Origin: a virus
Reading direction: 5' to 3' (one strand)
IMG/VR virus record: IMGVR_UViG_3300017951_000118
Location: 1 to 25,032 of that record
Length of the DNA: 25,032 bases
Shown: in pieces, positions 15,888 to 22,028 of the stretch
Layout of the letters: every line of letters begins with the position of its first letter
How positions within the stretch are numbered: the first letter of the stretch is position 1
Notes under the pieces: generated by a model
Database searches by the model: none
Told to the model about the DNA's origin: nothing
The model's input: the letters and a program-made list of their open reading frames with translations, nothing else
Program-made: the position numbers and the translations under genes

Positions 15888-16066
15888 TACTTCCATCCTC
15901 CTCTGGCCTTGGCCTTGGCTGTCTTGGATAAATCCCCGTAATGAAAAAGCCGTTTGCTAGTGCGGCCGTGTGTTGCTCCTGAGTGCAGCGAGCCATCAGG
16001 CATCTTGTGGTACTTGCCCTTATGCTCTTTGCCATCCCTAAAGTAATGCTTAACTCCCATCCCCAT
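15887..16066 (-). CDS. Small basic protein, GMGVKHYFRDGKEHKG family (59 aa)
   Basis: This frame gives MGMGVKHYFRDGKEHKGKYH, then KMPDGSLHSGATHGRTSKRL, then FHYGDLSKTAKAKARGGWK. I recognise the pattern (GVKHYFRDGKxHKG, MPDGSLHSG, SKxLFHxxELSKTAKxKA) from small proteins of marine phages, without a known function. Its ATG overlaps the stop of the gene upstream (TAATG) and its own stop overlaps the 16-residue gene in the same way. GAGGA precedes the ATG by 7 bases; a second Met at residue 3 is a possible start. A longer overlapping frame (15796-16035) is a shadow: it breaks these overlaps and encodes nothing recognisable. Confidence 0.72.
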   Translation of the reverse strand: MGMGVKHYFRDGKEHKGKYHKMPDGSLHSGATHGRTSKRLFHYGDLSKTAKAKARGGWK

Positions 16067-16302
16067 TACTTCTTCCTCGATTTAGTTCCTGAGCACTTCC
16101 ACCGCTTCCGGGAGAGCCTCAGGGGTGAGTTAGGGTCTTTCGCAGCCTTCGGGTGGCTCTTCATCTGACCGGCCGATCGAGCGCAGTATGAGTCGCCCTT
16201 CTTGGTTCCCGGCTTTACCTTAGCGCCCTTCTGGCCGTAACTGACCTTCTTGCCAGATGACGTAATTTTAACACGCGCCTTACCTTTTCGTGGCTTATTC
16301 AT
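16066..16302 (-). CDS. Small Lys-rich protein with conserved CARSAGQM / LRLSRKRWKC motifs (78 aa)
   Basis: 78 residues, highly basic: MNKPRKGKARVKITSSGKKV, then SYGQKGAKVKPGTKKGDSYC, ARSAGQMKSHPKAAKDPNSP, and LRLSRKRWKCSGTKSRKK. The block KGDSYCARSAGQM...SPLRLSRKRWKC belongs to a family of small marine viral proteins that I recall as a DUF (possibly DUF6321), unverified. Two cysteines (C40, C70) could form a disulfide or bind metal as a pair. The start overlaps the ADP-ribosyltransferase-like gene by ATGA, and the stop overlaps the next tiny gene. DNA or RNA binding is a guess from charge. Confidence 0.72.
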   Translation of the reverse strand: MNKPRKGKARVKITSSGKKVSYGQKGAKVKPGTKKGDSYCARSAGQMKSHPKAAKDPNSPLRLSRKRWKCSGTKSRKK

Positions 16303-18446
16303 AGTGCAATATCCAATACTGCGTTAGGGTTGTAGACGCCTGTCTTTGGTGTGCTTCCTAGATCAATCAGAGCGCCTAATAGGCCGCGAACAATCTCAGG
16401 GTAAGCCAAAGAGCTTTCTCCCGTTACGATATCTTGCTTGATTGGCAAGATGTTTCCATATTCGTAACGCGGGTCTCGATCTAATCCAAGCGCCCTCATC
16501 TGGTTTTGGACTTCTATATCATGGGCATCTTCTGCGTATATCGCCATGAGAGCCGCGTCTACCGCAGCGGGCGAGTTTACGTTTACGCCCCTGTCCTCAA
16601 GCCTTCGTAGCGTAGCTTCGTCTATGCGGCCTGAGTAGGGCTTCATGGATACCGCCCTGATATCACTGGCAGATGGGTTTAGTGGGTCTACAGTGTCCCC
16701 TACGCGCCGCTGAGCCTCGCCCAGCCTTGCGTCAGGGATTAGGTCAAATATGCTCATGGGCTGATCATCAAGCCTTCCTAGCCCCTCACCAGGCACAGCA
16801 AATGGGTAGGATGGGTGCCCAGACTCCTTGATCACTGGCTGATCTCGGAATATCAGGCCCACGTTCTGTATCCCGGCGTCTCGGAGGCCAACCTGATATG
16901 GATCTGCAACCGCCAGCCTTGCCTCACCTATGCCGAGACCGCCTTTGTCTCGGAATTGCTTATCCATCATATCCATCAGTTCTTTTCTGACAGAATCGGG
17001 AGTGTTTCTCCACGCCTCAATTGACGCTGGACTATCTACGCCCTGCCAGCCCTCAATGGACAGCCCGTCACCCACGCGCTTAGATGGGCCATCCTTCTGT
17101 TTGACCATCTTGCCTTTTGTTACATAGCCCCTGATTGCCTTATCGAGCTCTTTCTTCTGGGCCTGAGTCATGTTTGCGGAGGCATACGAAATCATCGCCT
17201 CCCCGGTCATCTTGGAGAAATCGCCGCCAGTTGGAGCCATCCGATATGGCAGATAGATTGGGTTGTCTTTTGATCTATACGCTTCGCGCATAATCTGCCC
17301 AACAACGCCTGGGGCTGATGCCCATACAGCGCCCGGGTTCTCAAACATGAAGTCCTGACCGCCCTGGAGGTTTACAGGAAGGTCAAGCTCAACATCATTG
17401 ATCCCAGTTAGCAGCCCGCCCGCTCTAGTGCGATCTGACATTGTGGTGATGAACTGCCGACCTTCTAGGTCTGATAGCGCAATTCTAGGGATGTCATCTA
17501 AGGTTCCGCGCTCGCTGACTACAGGCGTTAAGGCTGCAAGGCGCTCTCTTTCTCTGACCCGTGGGTCAAACCGGGGGTCAATCATTCCCATGACGCCCTG
17601 AATGGCCTCCTGAGCAGCTTGCGACCTTGGCCCTGCCTCCGCCTCTTCTGGTGCCGCCAATAGTCCTAGAGCGCCAGCTGTGGCCGCTGAGGCCCCCAAT
17701 ATGTTTGGCCCAGTGTATTCAGGGTCAAATGCGGCGCTTAGCAGAGACCTAACGCGGCTTGGGTCTGATGCAACTATGGTATTGCCATAAAGGGTGTCGA
17801 GCGCCTGCTGGTATCCCTCATCGCCACGTTTGAGTCCTGTCTGCGCCTGCAGCGCCGCAGTCATTGCTCGATAGTTTGGGCCAATGTCCGCAACATCCTT
17901 GAATACGATCCCCGGCGATCCTAGCTGCCTAGATGTCCTAGCGAGCTCATCGGTGTCAAATTCCACGGCGTTATCAAGATCAAACAAAGGCGTGTCTGGG
18001 CTACGGGTGCTGTAGCTCATTGGTAGATCGCCTACCGTAGCAAGCCGTTCTCCTCCTATCAAAAAGTCAGGATTAATGATGCGATTCCAATCGCTTGACC
18101 CTGCATCTACCAAATCAAAGCCCTGCGTGTTTACCGCAAGCGGCAATACGTTGTCGCCAGTGCCAGACGGAAGACCGGCGTAGCTTGACGCTATGACTGG
18201 GTTTTCAGACATAAAGAATCCAGTGTCTCTAGTCTTGCCCGTAGACGCTCGGTTTACGTCAATATTTAGTATGTCATCGCCAGTGCCGTGATAAGCAATC
18301 GTGGGATAAAGGTCTTGTTGTCGCTCAAAGCGAGCCTCTGGTCTGATATCTAGCTCGCCAGTAGCTATGCGCCTAGCCGTCTCCTCTGGATAGCCAGCCC
18401 GGACAAGCTCTGCAATATCTCTAGCAATAGCGGCTAACAGGGCCAT
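16299..18446 (-). CDS. Large polyvalent-type protein with N-terminal ADP-ribosyltransferase-like domain (715 aa)
   Basis: Residues 1-45 are a helical leader. Residues about 50-245 look like an ADP-ribosyltransferase domain of the ART-PolyVal type: AYHGTGDDI (51-59), TGFFMSENPVIASSYAG (75-91), PGIVFKDVADIGPNY (178-192), and the closing VASDPSRVRSLLSAAFDPEY (225-244). The closing segment is typical of these phage ARTs. A short hydrophobic stretch (NILGASAATAGALGLLAAP, 248-266) follows. Residues about 305-700 form a second, unrecognised domain with ITTMSDRTRAGGLLTGI, PVNLQGGQDFMFENPGAVWA and YLPYRMAPTGGDFSKMTGEA. ARTs transfer ADP-ribose from NAD to targets; such proteins are often packaged and injected. 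AGGA lies 8 bases before ATG. It follows TerL by 34 bases. Catalytic activity and target are inferred. Confidence 0.65.
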   Translation of the reverse strand: MALLAAIARDIAELVRAGYPEETARRIATGELDIRPEARFERQQDLYPTIAYHGTGDDILNIDVNRASTGKTRDTGFFMSENPVIASSYAGLPSGTGDNVLPLAVNTQGFDLVDAGSSDWNRIINPDFLIGGERLATVGDLPMSYSTRSPDTPLFDLDNAVEFDTDELARTSRQLGSPGIVFKDVADIGPNYRAMTAALQAQTGLKRGDEGYQQALDTLYGNTIVASDPSRVRSLLSAAFDPEYTGPNILGASAATAGALGLLAAPEEAEAGPRSQAAQEAIQGVMGMIDPRFDPRVRERERLAALTPVVSERGTLDDIPRIALSDLEGRQFITTMSDRTRAGGLLTGINDVELDLPVNLQGGQDFMFENPGAVWASAPGVVGQIMREAYRSKDNPIYLPYRMAPTGGDFSKMTGEAMISYASANMTQAQKKELDKAIRGYVTKGKMVKQKDGPSKRVGDGLSIEGWQGVDSPASIEAWRNTPDSVRKELMDMMDKQFRDKGGLGIGEARLAVADPYQVGLRDAGIQNVGLIFRDQPVIKESGHPSYPFAVPGEGLGRLDDQPMSIFDLIPDARLGEAQRRVGDTVDPLNPSASDIRAVSMKPYSGRIDEATLRRLEDRGVNVNSPAAVDAALMAIYAEDAHDIEVQNQMRALGLDRDPRYEYGNILPIKQDIVTGESSLAYPEIVRGLLGALIDLGSTPKTGVYNPNAVLDIAL

Positions 18447-18472
18447 TTACTGATTCCTGACGGGGAAAGCGA

Positions 18473-18478
18473 ATTATA
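18473..18478 (-). promoter_or_regulatory. Candidate -10 element TATAAT between TerL and the ART gene
   Basis: Directly after the TerL TGA, the minus strand has GAGGTATAATTCGC, an exact TATAAT inside a 34-base gap, one of the larger gaps in the late genes. The hexamer 17 bases upstream (AACATA) is a poor -35 match. It could drive the ART and virion genes, but a chance match is possible. Confidence 0.28.
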
Positions 18479-18480
18479 CC

Positions 18481-19761
18481 TCATGCAAGTCCCTGTATGT
18501 TTCTTCGGATAGGGCCTGACGTCCATTGCTGGGCTGGTCTGTGGCCTACGCAGAGGTATCTGAATGCGTCTGCAGCGTGAGACGTCCAGTCGTGCTTTGG
18601 TCTGCCTCTCCACGCCTTCCCGGAGTCATCCCAATCCCTACGGTACTGCATCAGGGCGTCAATGCCCCGCTCGCACTTCTCTGCGTCAAACCATGACATG
18701 GGAATGTTCGATCGCACTTGCTGGATGCCATCCTCAACGCTGAGCATGGGGCAGATCTCTATATTAGAAAGGCCAAGGGACTGCAGCACCTCATAGCGAG
18801 ACTTGCCGGTGCCGAGCTCTTTTACCCTAACGTCATGAGGCAGGATGTGGTTGGTGTAGTGATAGCCCTTTTCGTTAAGAACCTTGGCGTAATGGTCTAG
18901 CGCGTATCCGCTAGCTTCATAGTAATCAATGATCCTGATCTCTTTCCCCACGAACTGGGCGAACCAGATCGCAGTTGAGTCATCCATACCCAAGTCCCAG
19001 GCAGTGACTACCCCGGTGCCCTTGTCATACGGAACTACACAGATGCGGCCGTCTTTCTTAGCATCAAGCATCTCATGGGCGTAGTAGGCTCCATCCGTGT
19101 AAACAATGAAGCCGCCATCCCAAACGTGATCATATATCTCTGGCCGCTTTTCCAAGTCCTCAAGCCTCTCCATTTCTAGGGCCTTAGTGAACCAAGGATT
19201 GTCATTCCAGTTGATCTCTACGATCTTGGAGTCTCTAGGCGGATTCTCTCTGAACCGCTGATGAGTAGCAGACTCCTTGCTCTCTGGATTCCATGTGACC
19301 CAGATCTCACTCTCATCTTCCCGGACGGTTGGCACCAGCTTCCGCCACGCCATCTCCGAGACATCTTCAGCCTCATCTATCCACGCCAGTAGTATCCGGC
19401 TCTTCGACTTGACCGAGTTGATGTTACTCCGCAGCCCTGAGAATGCAAAATGGATACGGCCGTCCCGGCTCTTAATGTATCGCTCGCCGCACTCGTAATA
19501 CTCCCGCAGGAATTCATGCTGCTCAATTACTGTCTTCAGCTCCTCCAGTGAGGAGTCTTCCAGAGAGTTAAGCCGTTCCCGGGCGCATAGTATTAGCCCG
19601 CTGTTCCCGCTCATCCCCTCCTGGTATCCCTTGATCGCAGTCATAAGCGCAAAGGTGCGGGTCTTCCCGCTACCCCTGCCGCCGTATGCCCCTCGGTATC
19701 GGGCTGGCCCCTCAAATACCGGGACTAGTGGATCCGGTATCTGTATCGTCGCCTGCTGCAT
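18481..19761 (-). CDS. terL: Terminase large subunit (Terminase_3/PBSX-type)
   Basis: The DNA-packaging motor ATPase and headful or end-cutting nuclease. The N-terminal ATPase shows Walker A GGRGSGKT (27-34), Walker B LLAWIDEAED with Asp129/Glu130, and a VTWNPES coupling motif (155-161). The C-terminal RNase H-like nuclease shows AWDLGMDDS (Asp256), ILPHD (Asp310) and HAADAFRYL (Asp398). At 426 residues it is full length for Terminase_3. The ATG lies within the last 50 bases of the small-subunit gene, with AAGGG just upstream, so the two are coupled. Downstream lies the ART gene rather than a portal gene, which is unusual for this family's gene order. Confidence 0.95.
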   Translation of the reverse strand: MQQATIQIPDPLVPVFEGPARYRGAYGGRGSGKTRTFALMTAIKGYQEGMSGNSGLILCARERLNSLEDSSLEELKTVIEQHEFLREYYECGERYIKSRDGRIHFAFSGLRSNINSVKSKSRILLAWIDEAEDVSEMAWRKLVPTVREDESEIWVTWNPESKESATHQRFRENPPRDSKIVEINWNDNPWFTKALEMERLEDLEKRPEIYDHVWDGGFIVYTDGAYYAHEMLDAKKDGRICVVPYDKGTGVVTAWDLGMDDSTAIWFAQFVGKEIRIIDYYEASGYALDHYAKVLNEKGYHYTNHILPHDVRVKELGTGKSRYEVLQSLGLSNIEICPMLSVEDGIQQVRSNIPMSWFDAEKCERGIDALMQYRRDWDDSGKAWRGRPKHDWTSHAADAFRYLCVGHRPAQQWTSGPIRRNIQGLA

Positions 19762-20167
19762 CTGCCCTTACGCCCTGCAGCGTAATCACCGTTGGCTTCA
19801 TAGACCCATCAGAACTGCTGTGATCAATCTCCTGGCGATCTGAGTAGCCATGCTTGGTAAGCAGTAGCTTGCTGATAGTCGGGTTGAGATCGCCTCTGAG
19901 AGCGCCTGAGAACACTTTCTTCGCCTGATTTACTAACAAAGTGTCTAAGATGTATAAAAAATCTTCGTCAGAATCACGCCAGTTGTAGAGAGTCCTGCGC
20001 GTTACAGACAAGTAGACAGCCAATCCCTCGATTGTAGGGACAGCTTCATCATTCTCGTATCCAACCTGGATGTACTCGATAGCCTTAGCCCTGACCTCAT
20101 CAGTGAGCTTGGTGGGCCTTCCACGGCCTTGAGGTTGTCCTTCTACTTCCACGGCTTTGTAATCCAT
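19712..20167 (-). CDS. terS: Terminase small subunit (P22 gp3 / HTH-type, 151 aa)
   Basis: Recognises the packaging site and stimulates the large subunit. The protein has GRGRPTKLTDEVRAKAIEYI (14-33), then a helix-turn-helix with IEGLAVYLSVTRRTLYNWRD (46-65), then FLYILDTLLVNQAKKVFSGA and NPTISKLLLTKHGYSDRQEI. This series is typical of DNA-packaging small subunits of the gp3 or Terminase_5/6-like families. Its C-terminus is a Asp/Gly/Ser-rich tail that overlaps the terL start by 50 bp. GGAAGGA lies immediately before ATG. It overlaps a small HTH-like gene by 25 bp. Identification is strong from the helix-turn-helix plus terL adjacency. Confidence 0.88.
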   Translation of the reverse strand: MDYKAVEVEGQPQGRGRPTKLTDEVRAKAIEYIQVGYENDEAVPTIEGLAVYLSVTRRTLYNWRDSDEDFLYILDTLLVNQAKKVFSGALRGDLNPTISKLLLTKHGYSDRQEIDHSSSDGSMKPTVITLQGVRADAAGDDTDTGSTSPGI

Positions 20168-20394
20168 TCCTTCCGCCAGCTGGCGAGCTCGTAGGTTACC
20201 GCGTTGCCATCCTCGCTGCGGAATGTCCTGCCCGGGCGTATCACCTCAGTGAAAAGGCCATAATCAATAGCTGCCCTAGCCTTCCTTCTTGGAATATCCA
20301 GCGCAGCTGCAATGTCATCGCAAGTAAAGAACCTCAAATCTCCACCCAAAATCATCCTTAAATGATCAGGTGCTGTCGCTTTTTTAGTCCTCAC
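20143..20394 (-). CDS. Small HTH-like protein upstream of terS (83 aa, GTG start)
   Basis: A basic N-terminus (RTKKATAPDHLRMILGGDLR) leads to a helix-turn-helix-like segment FFTCDDIAAALDIPRRKARA (22-41), followed by AIDYGLFTEVIRPGRTFRS, which resembles the wing of a winged helix. It could be a DNA-binding regulator of the packaging genes, or a packaging accessory. The start is GTG, four bases after the previous TGA; the internal Met14 has its AAGG directly touching and is less likely. The stop lies 25 bp inside terS. No family name is recognised. Confidence 0.6.
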   Translation of the reverse strand: MRTKKATAPDHLRMILGGDLRFFTCDDIAAALDIPRRKARAAIDYGLFTEVIRPGRTFRSEDGNAVTYELASWRKEWITKPWK

Positions 20395-20397
20395 CGC

Positions 20398-20667
20398 TCA
20401 ATCTATTATATCAAACTCAGGGTGTGGGATTGAGTATGCCCAGTATTGGCCTACCTCTCGGCCGCACCTGATAACCCCCAGGTCAATGTCCTCATCGCTA
20501 ATCGGATAGGACTCTACTGAGCCATCGCTGAATGCGACTAGCACCGTACCTGACTCTGGTGGCATTTCGCCCGGCGCCACAGGATGCCATCGCAAAAAGA
20601 CTTCCTGTTCAAATATGATGCTTGGGCTGGCTAAATTGGCGCTTTGACTACCCCCCACGCGACGCAC
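20398..20667 (-). CDS. Small protein, DUF551-like pattern (about 89 aa)
   Basis: The C-terminal two thirds has WHPVAPGEMPPESGTVLVAF followed by GQYWAYSIPHPEF, resembling the W-P-V-x(n)-P-x-x-VLV...HW-P pattern of DUF551 proteins common in phages. The match is loose. The start is uncertain: a TTG at 20691 overlaps the upstream gene by 23 bp, while GTG 20667 lies just after the upstream TGA and has AAAGG 9 bases before it, so I chose GTG. A TTG with AGGAAG five bases before it, just before the conserved Trp, is a third option. Role unknown. Confidence 0.55.
   Translation of the reverse strand: MRRVGGSQSANLASPSIIFEQEVFLRWHPVAPGEMPPESGTVLVAFSDGSVESYPISDEDIDLGVIRCGREVGQYWAYSIPHPEFDIID
20405..20413 (-). 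promoter_or_regulatory. Candidate extended -10 promoter TGATATAAT upstream of terS operon
   Basis: At the end of the DUF551-like gene the minus strand reads TGATATAAT, a perfect extended -10 (TGn plus TATAAT). The hexamer 17 bases upstream is not a -35 match, as allowed for extended -10 promoters. Transcription would start near 20398, close to the GTG start at 20394, just before the HTH-like and terminase genes. The site is coding, so chance is possible. Confidence 0.3.
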
Positions 20668-20668
20668 T

Positions 20669-20911
20669 TCATTTAGCCTTTCGACGCCCAAGCCCGCCGT
20701 TGGAGTGGCGCGGGTATGAATAATGCAGAGACAAGAATTTTCTGCTTTCGTCTCTTAAATGCTTAGGGCAGCGGATTATCTCAAGGATCTCGTCCTTCCT
20801 TGCCATCGATCGAGGCACGATCCTATAGCCCTGAATGATAGCCATATCTCGTCCTGATCTTTCCGCAGCTTGCATTGCCCCCTCTACCGCAAGCAGTGCC
20901 GGGTCATTCAT
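20669..20911 (-). CDS. Hypothetical small protein (80 aa)
   Basis: I do not recognise this protein. It is charged and soluble: MNDPALLAVEGAMQAAERSG, then RDMAIIQGYRIVPRSMARKD, then EILEIIRCPKHLRDESRKFL and a basic end (GGLGRRKAK). The start ATG overlaps the upstream gene's end by 8 bases (ATGAATGA), with GGGAG too far upstream to be ideal, so coupling is likely. It lies in a run of four small genes between the NinG-like gene and the terminase; such positions often hold small host-directed proteins. No function is claimed. Confidence 0.5.
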   Translation of the reverse strand: MNDPALLAVEGAMQAAERSGRDMAIIQGYRIVPRSMARKDEILEIIRCPKHLRDESRKFLSLHYSYPRHSNGGLGRRKAK

Positions 20912-21119
20912 TTTTCGTAACTAGCTCCCGATATTTTCTAAATGCGTCTTTATCAGTCATGATTTGATCAATAAACTCCATATAGTGCTTTTCAAGAAAG
21001 CGGTGCTTCTGGAGTTCTACTGCCATGCTCATCTGCTGCTCTGGCGTCAGAGTATGCCAGTGATACTTCTGGCTGATAAAAGTGTCTAAAACCTCTCTCT
21101 TTACAGGCTCAAAAGACAT
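20904..21119 (-). CDS. Hypothetical small protein (71 aa)
   Basis: Not recognised. The sequence opens SFEPVKREVLDTFISQKYHW, then HTLTPEQQMSMAVELQKHRF and EKHYMEFIDQIMTDKDAFRK, all helical and charged. The first ATG (21125) touches the GGGAG Shine-Dalgarno sequence, whereas the ATG at 21119 stands six bases from it, so I chose the latter. It is the first gene after the largest intergenic gap in this half of the window. Its stop overlaps the next gene by 8 bases. No catalytic or metal-binding motif is visible. Confidence 0.52.
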   Translation of the reverse strand: MSFEPVKREVLDTFISQKYHWHTLTPEQQMSMAVELQKHRFLEKHYMEFIDQIMTDKDAFRKYRELVTKNE

Positions 21120-21194
21120 AAGCATCTCCCATATGCTACGCTTTTGTTGATTTTACGCCTTATCTACCTATCTGGATATACCAATTAGTTATAT
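21120..21194. other. AT-rich intergenic gap before the small-gene run
   Basis: This 75-bp stretch is the longest gap in the window. It is AT-rich and holds several A/T hexamers but no convincing paired -35 and -10 boxes, and no terminator hairpin with a T-run. At its end the minus strand reads AGCATATGGGAGATGCT, where AGCAT and ATGCT can pair around the GGGAG ribosome site of the next gene. Confidence 0.5.
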
Positions 21195-21578
21195 TCAGTT
21201 GTAGCTTATAATCTCATATTCTGGATCAGCTTCCTTCTTTCTGACCTCTGCCCGGTAGTGGGCGCTGATTTCTTTCCTGAGCTCTTTAGTGGTCTTCAGG
21301 ATCTCCCGCGCCTTTTCTCGCAGCAGCTGAAGGTGTCCTTCACCCCACAAATTCTCAAGGAAGTCAGAGAACGCCAGCGGGTTCTCAGTAAAGTAGCGGT
21401 GGCAGGCGGCACACCCGGCGGCAGCATTATCCATAGACCATCTCACGGCCTTGTTGCGCCTTCCGACCACGTGCATAGTGTGAAGCAGCTCAGTCTTCCC
21501 GCAATTGACGCAGCAGCCGTCCCTCAGCCTTACAGCCTTGCTGAACCAGACGTCCGCCTGATCACGCTTAATTCCCAC
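21195..21578 (-). CDS. ninG: NinG/HNH-like zinc nuclease-type protein (127 aa, GTG start)
   Basis: Shows the NinG/HNH-type layout: IKRDQADVWFSKAVRLRDG (3-21), a CVNCG zinc pair (C23, C26), MHVVGRR with H36, RWSMDNAAAGC (46-56) and CAACH (56-60), then a helical C-terminus. NinG-like proteins act in phage recombination, processing branched DNA; an HNH endonuclease is the main alternative. An ATG at 21665 would give 156 residues but overlap the FDxHR gene by 98 bp. The GTG at 21578 starts just before the conserved IKRD, has GAGGAAG upstream, and cuts the overlap to 11 bp, so I chose it. A middle ATG at 21611 is possible. Confidence 0.75.
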   Translation of the reverse strand: MGIKRDQADVWFSKAVRLRDGCCVNCGKTELLHTMHVVGRRNKAVRWSMDNAAAGCAACHRYFTENPLAFSDFLENLWGEGHLQLLREKAREILKTTKELRKEISAHYRAEVRKKEADPEYEIISYN

Positions 21579-21786
21579 CAGATCGCTTCCTCTTCCAGCG
21601 GCCCTCATCATCCAAGCATAATCCAATGGCAGGAAGGTCTGTGGCGCACGATCTGTTGACCCCATACTCTCCTACTCTGTGCTTGTCGAAAGCCTCCACA
21701 CCCGTGAATACCCGGTCACACTCACGGCATCCGGTAAAGCTCTTCCGGGTGTTCTCAAAGTCACGAATTCTTGCTTCTAGTGGCAT
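21568..21786 (-). CDS. FDxHR-type putative zinc-binding protein (72 aa)
   Basis: Contains CRECDRVFTGVEAFDKHRVG (20-39), matching the FDxHR putative zinc-binding family of phage proteins. The probable ligands are C20, C23, H36 and C47, in a CxxC-12-H-10-C arrangement. The C-terminus IGLCLDDEGRWKRKR is also typical (GLxxDxxGxW). A role in nucleic-acid binding or nuclease function has been supposed for the family; none is shown here. The start lies inside the lipoprotein-like gene end, and the stop is 11 bp inside the NinG-like gene, so the three are likely co-translated. Confidence 0.72.
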   Translation of the reverse strand: MPLEARIRDFENTRKSFTGCRECDRVFTGVEAFDKHRVGEYGVNRSCATDLPAIGLCLDDEGRWKRKRSGGN

Positions 21787-22028
21787 GTACCAGATTCACC
21801 CATATCGTCTTCTATTTCTATTTCAATCTCACCCACTGATAAAGCAGTCTGCCACATCTCCGCAAATCGATCTATCTCCACATCCACCGTTACGCCCTCG
21901 GGGAAATTGTCAGTGTAAACGTCCGTTTCTGAGGGATTTGAGGAGTTGGTCATGCAACCGCCTATGGTTGACACCAAAAATACAACCATGCCCCTGTTTT
22001 TCGGTAGCTCCGCTGCGATCAGCATCAT
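21777..22028 (-). CDS. Small putative lipoprotein or membrane-anchored protein (83 aa)
   Basis: The N-terminus has a positive patch (LPKNR, 9-12), a hydrophobic run MVVFLVSTIGG (14-24) and C25, which resembles a lipoprotein signal with a weak IGGC lipobox. The mature part is acidic (EIEIEDDMGESG). The start overlaps the metallophosphoesterase stop as ATGATG. A lipoprotein among recombination genes is odd; possibilities are membrane-targeted exclusion or a misleading hydrophobic run. No family is recognised. Confidence 0.5.
   Translation of the reverse strand: MMLIAAELPKNRGMVVFLVSTIGGCMTNSSNPSETDVYTDNFPEGVTVDVEIDRFAEMWQTALSVGEIEIEIEDDMGESGTCH

Noticed and set aside
15796-16035. Minus-strand frame of 79 codons between the basic genes
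   Set aside because: Conflicts with two recognised small genes in another frame that have TAATG overlaps and strong ribosome sites.
21258-21659. Plus-strand open frame of 133 codons
   Set aside because: Antisense to the NinG-like gene with intact zinc motifs.
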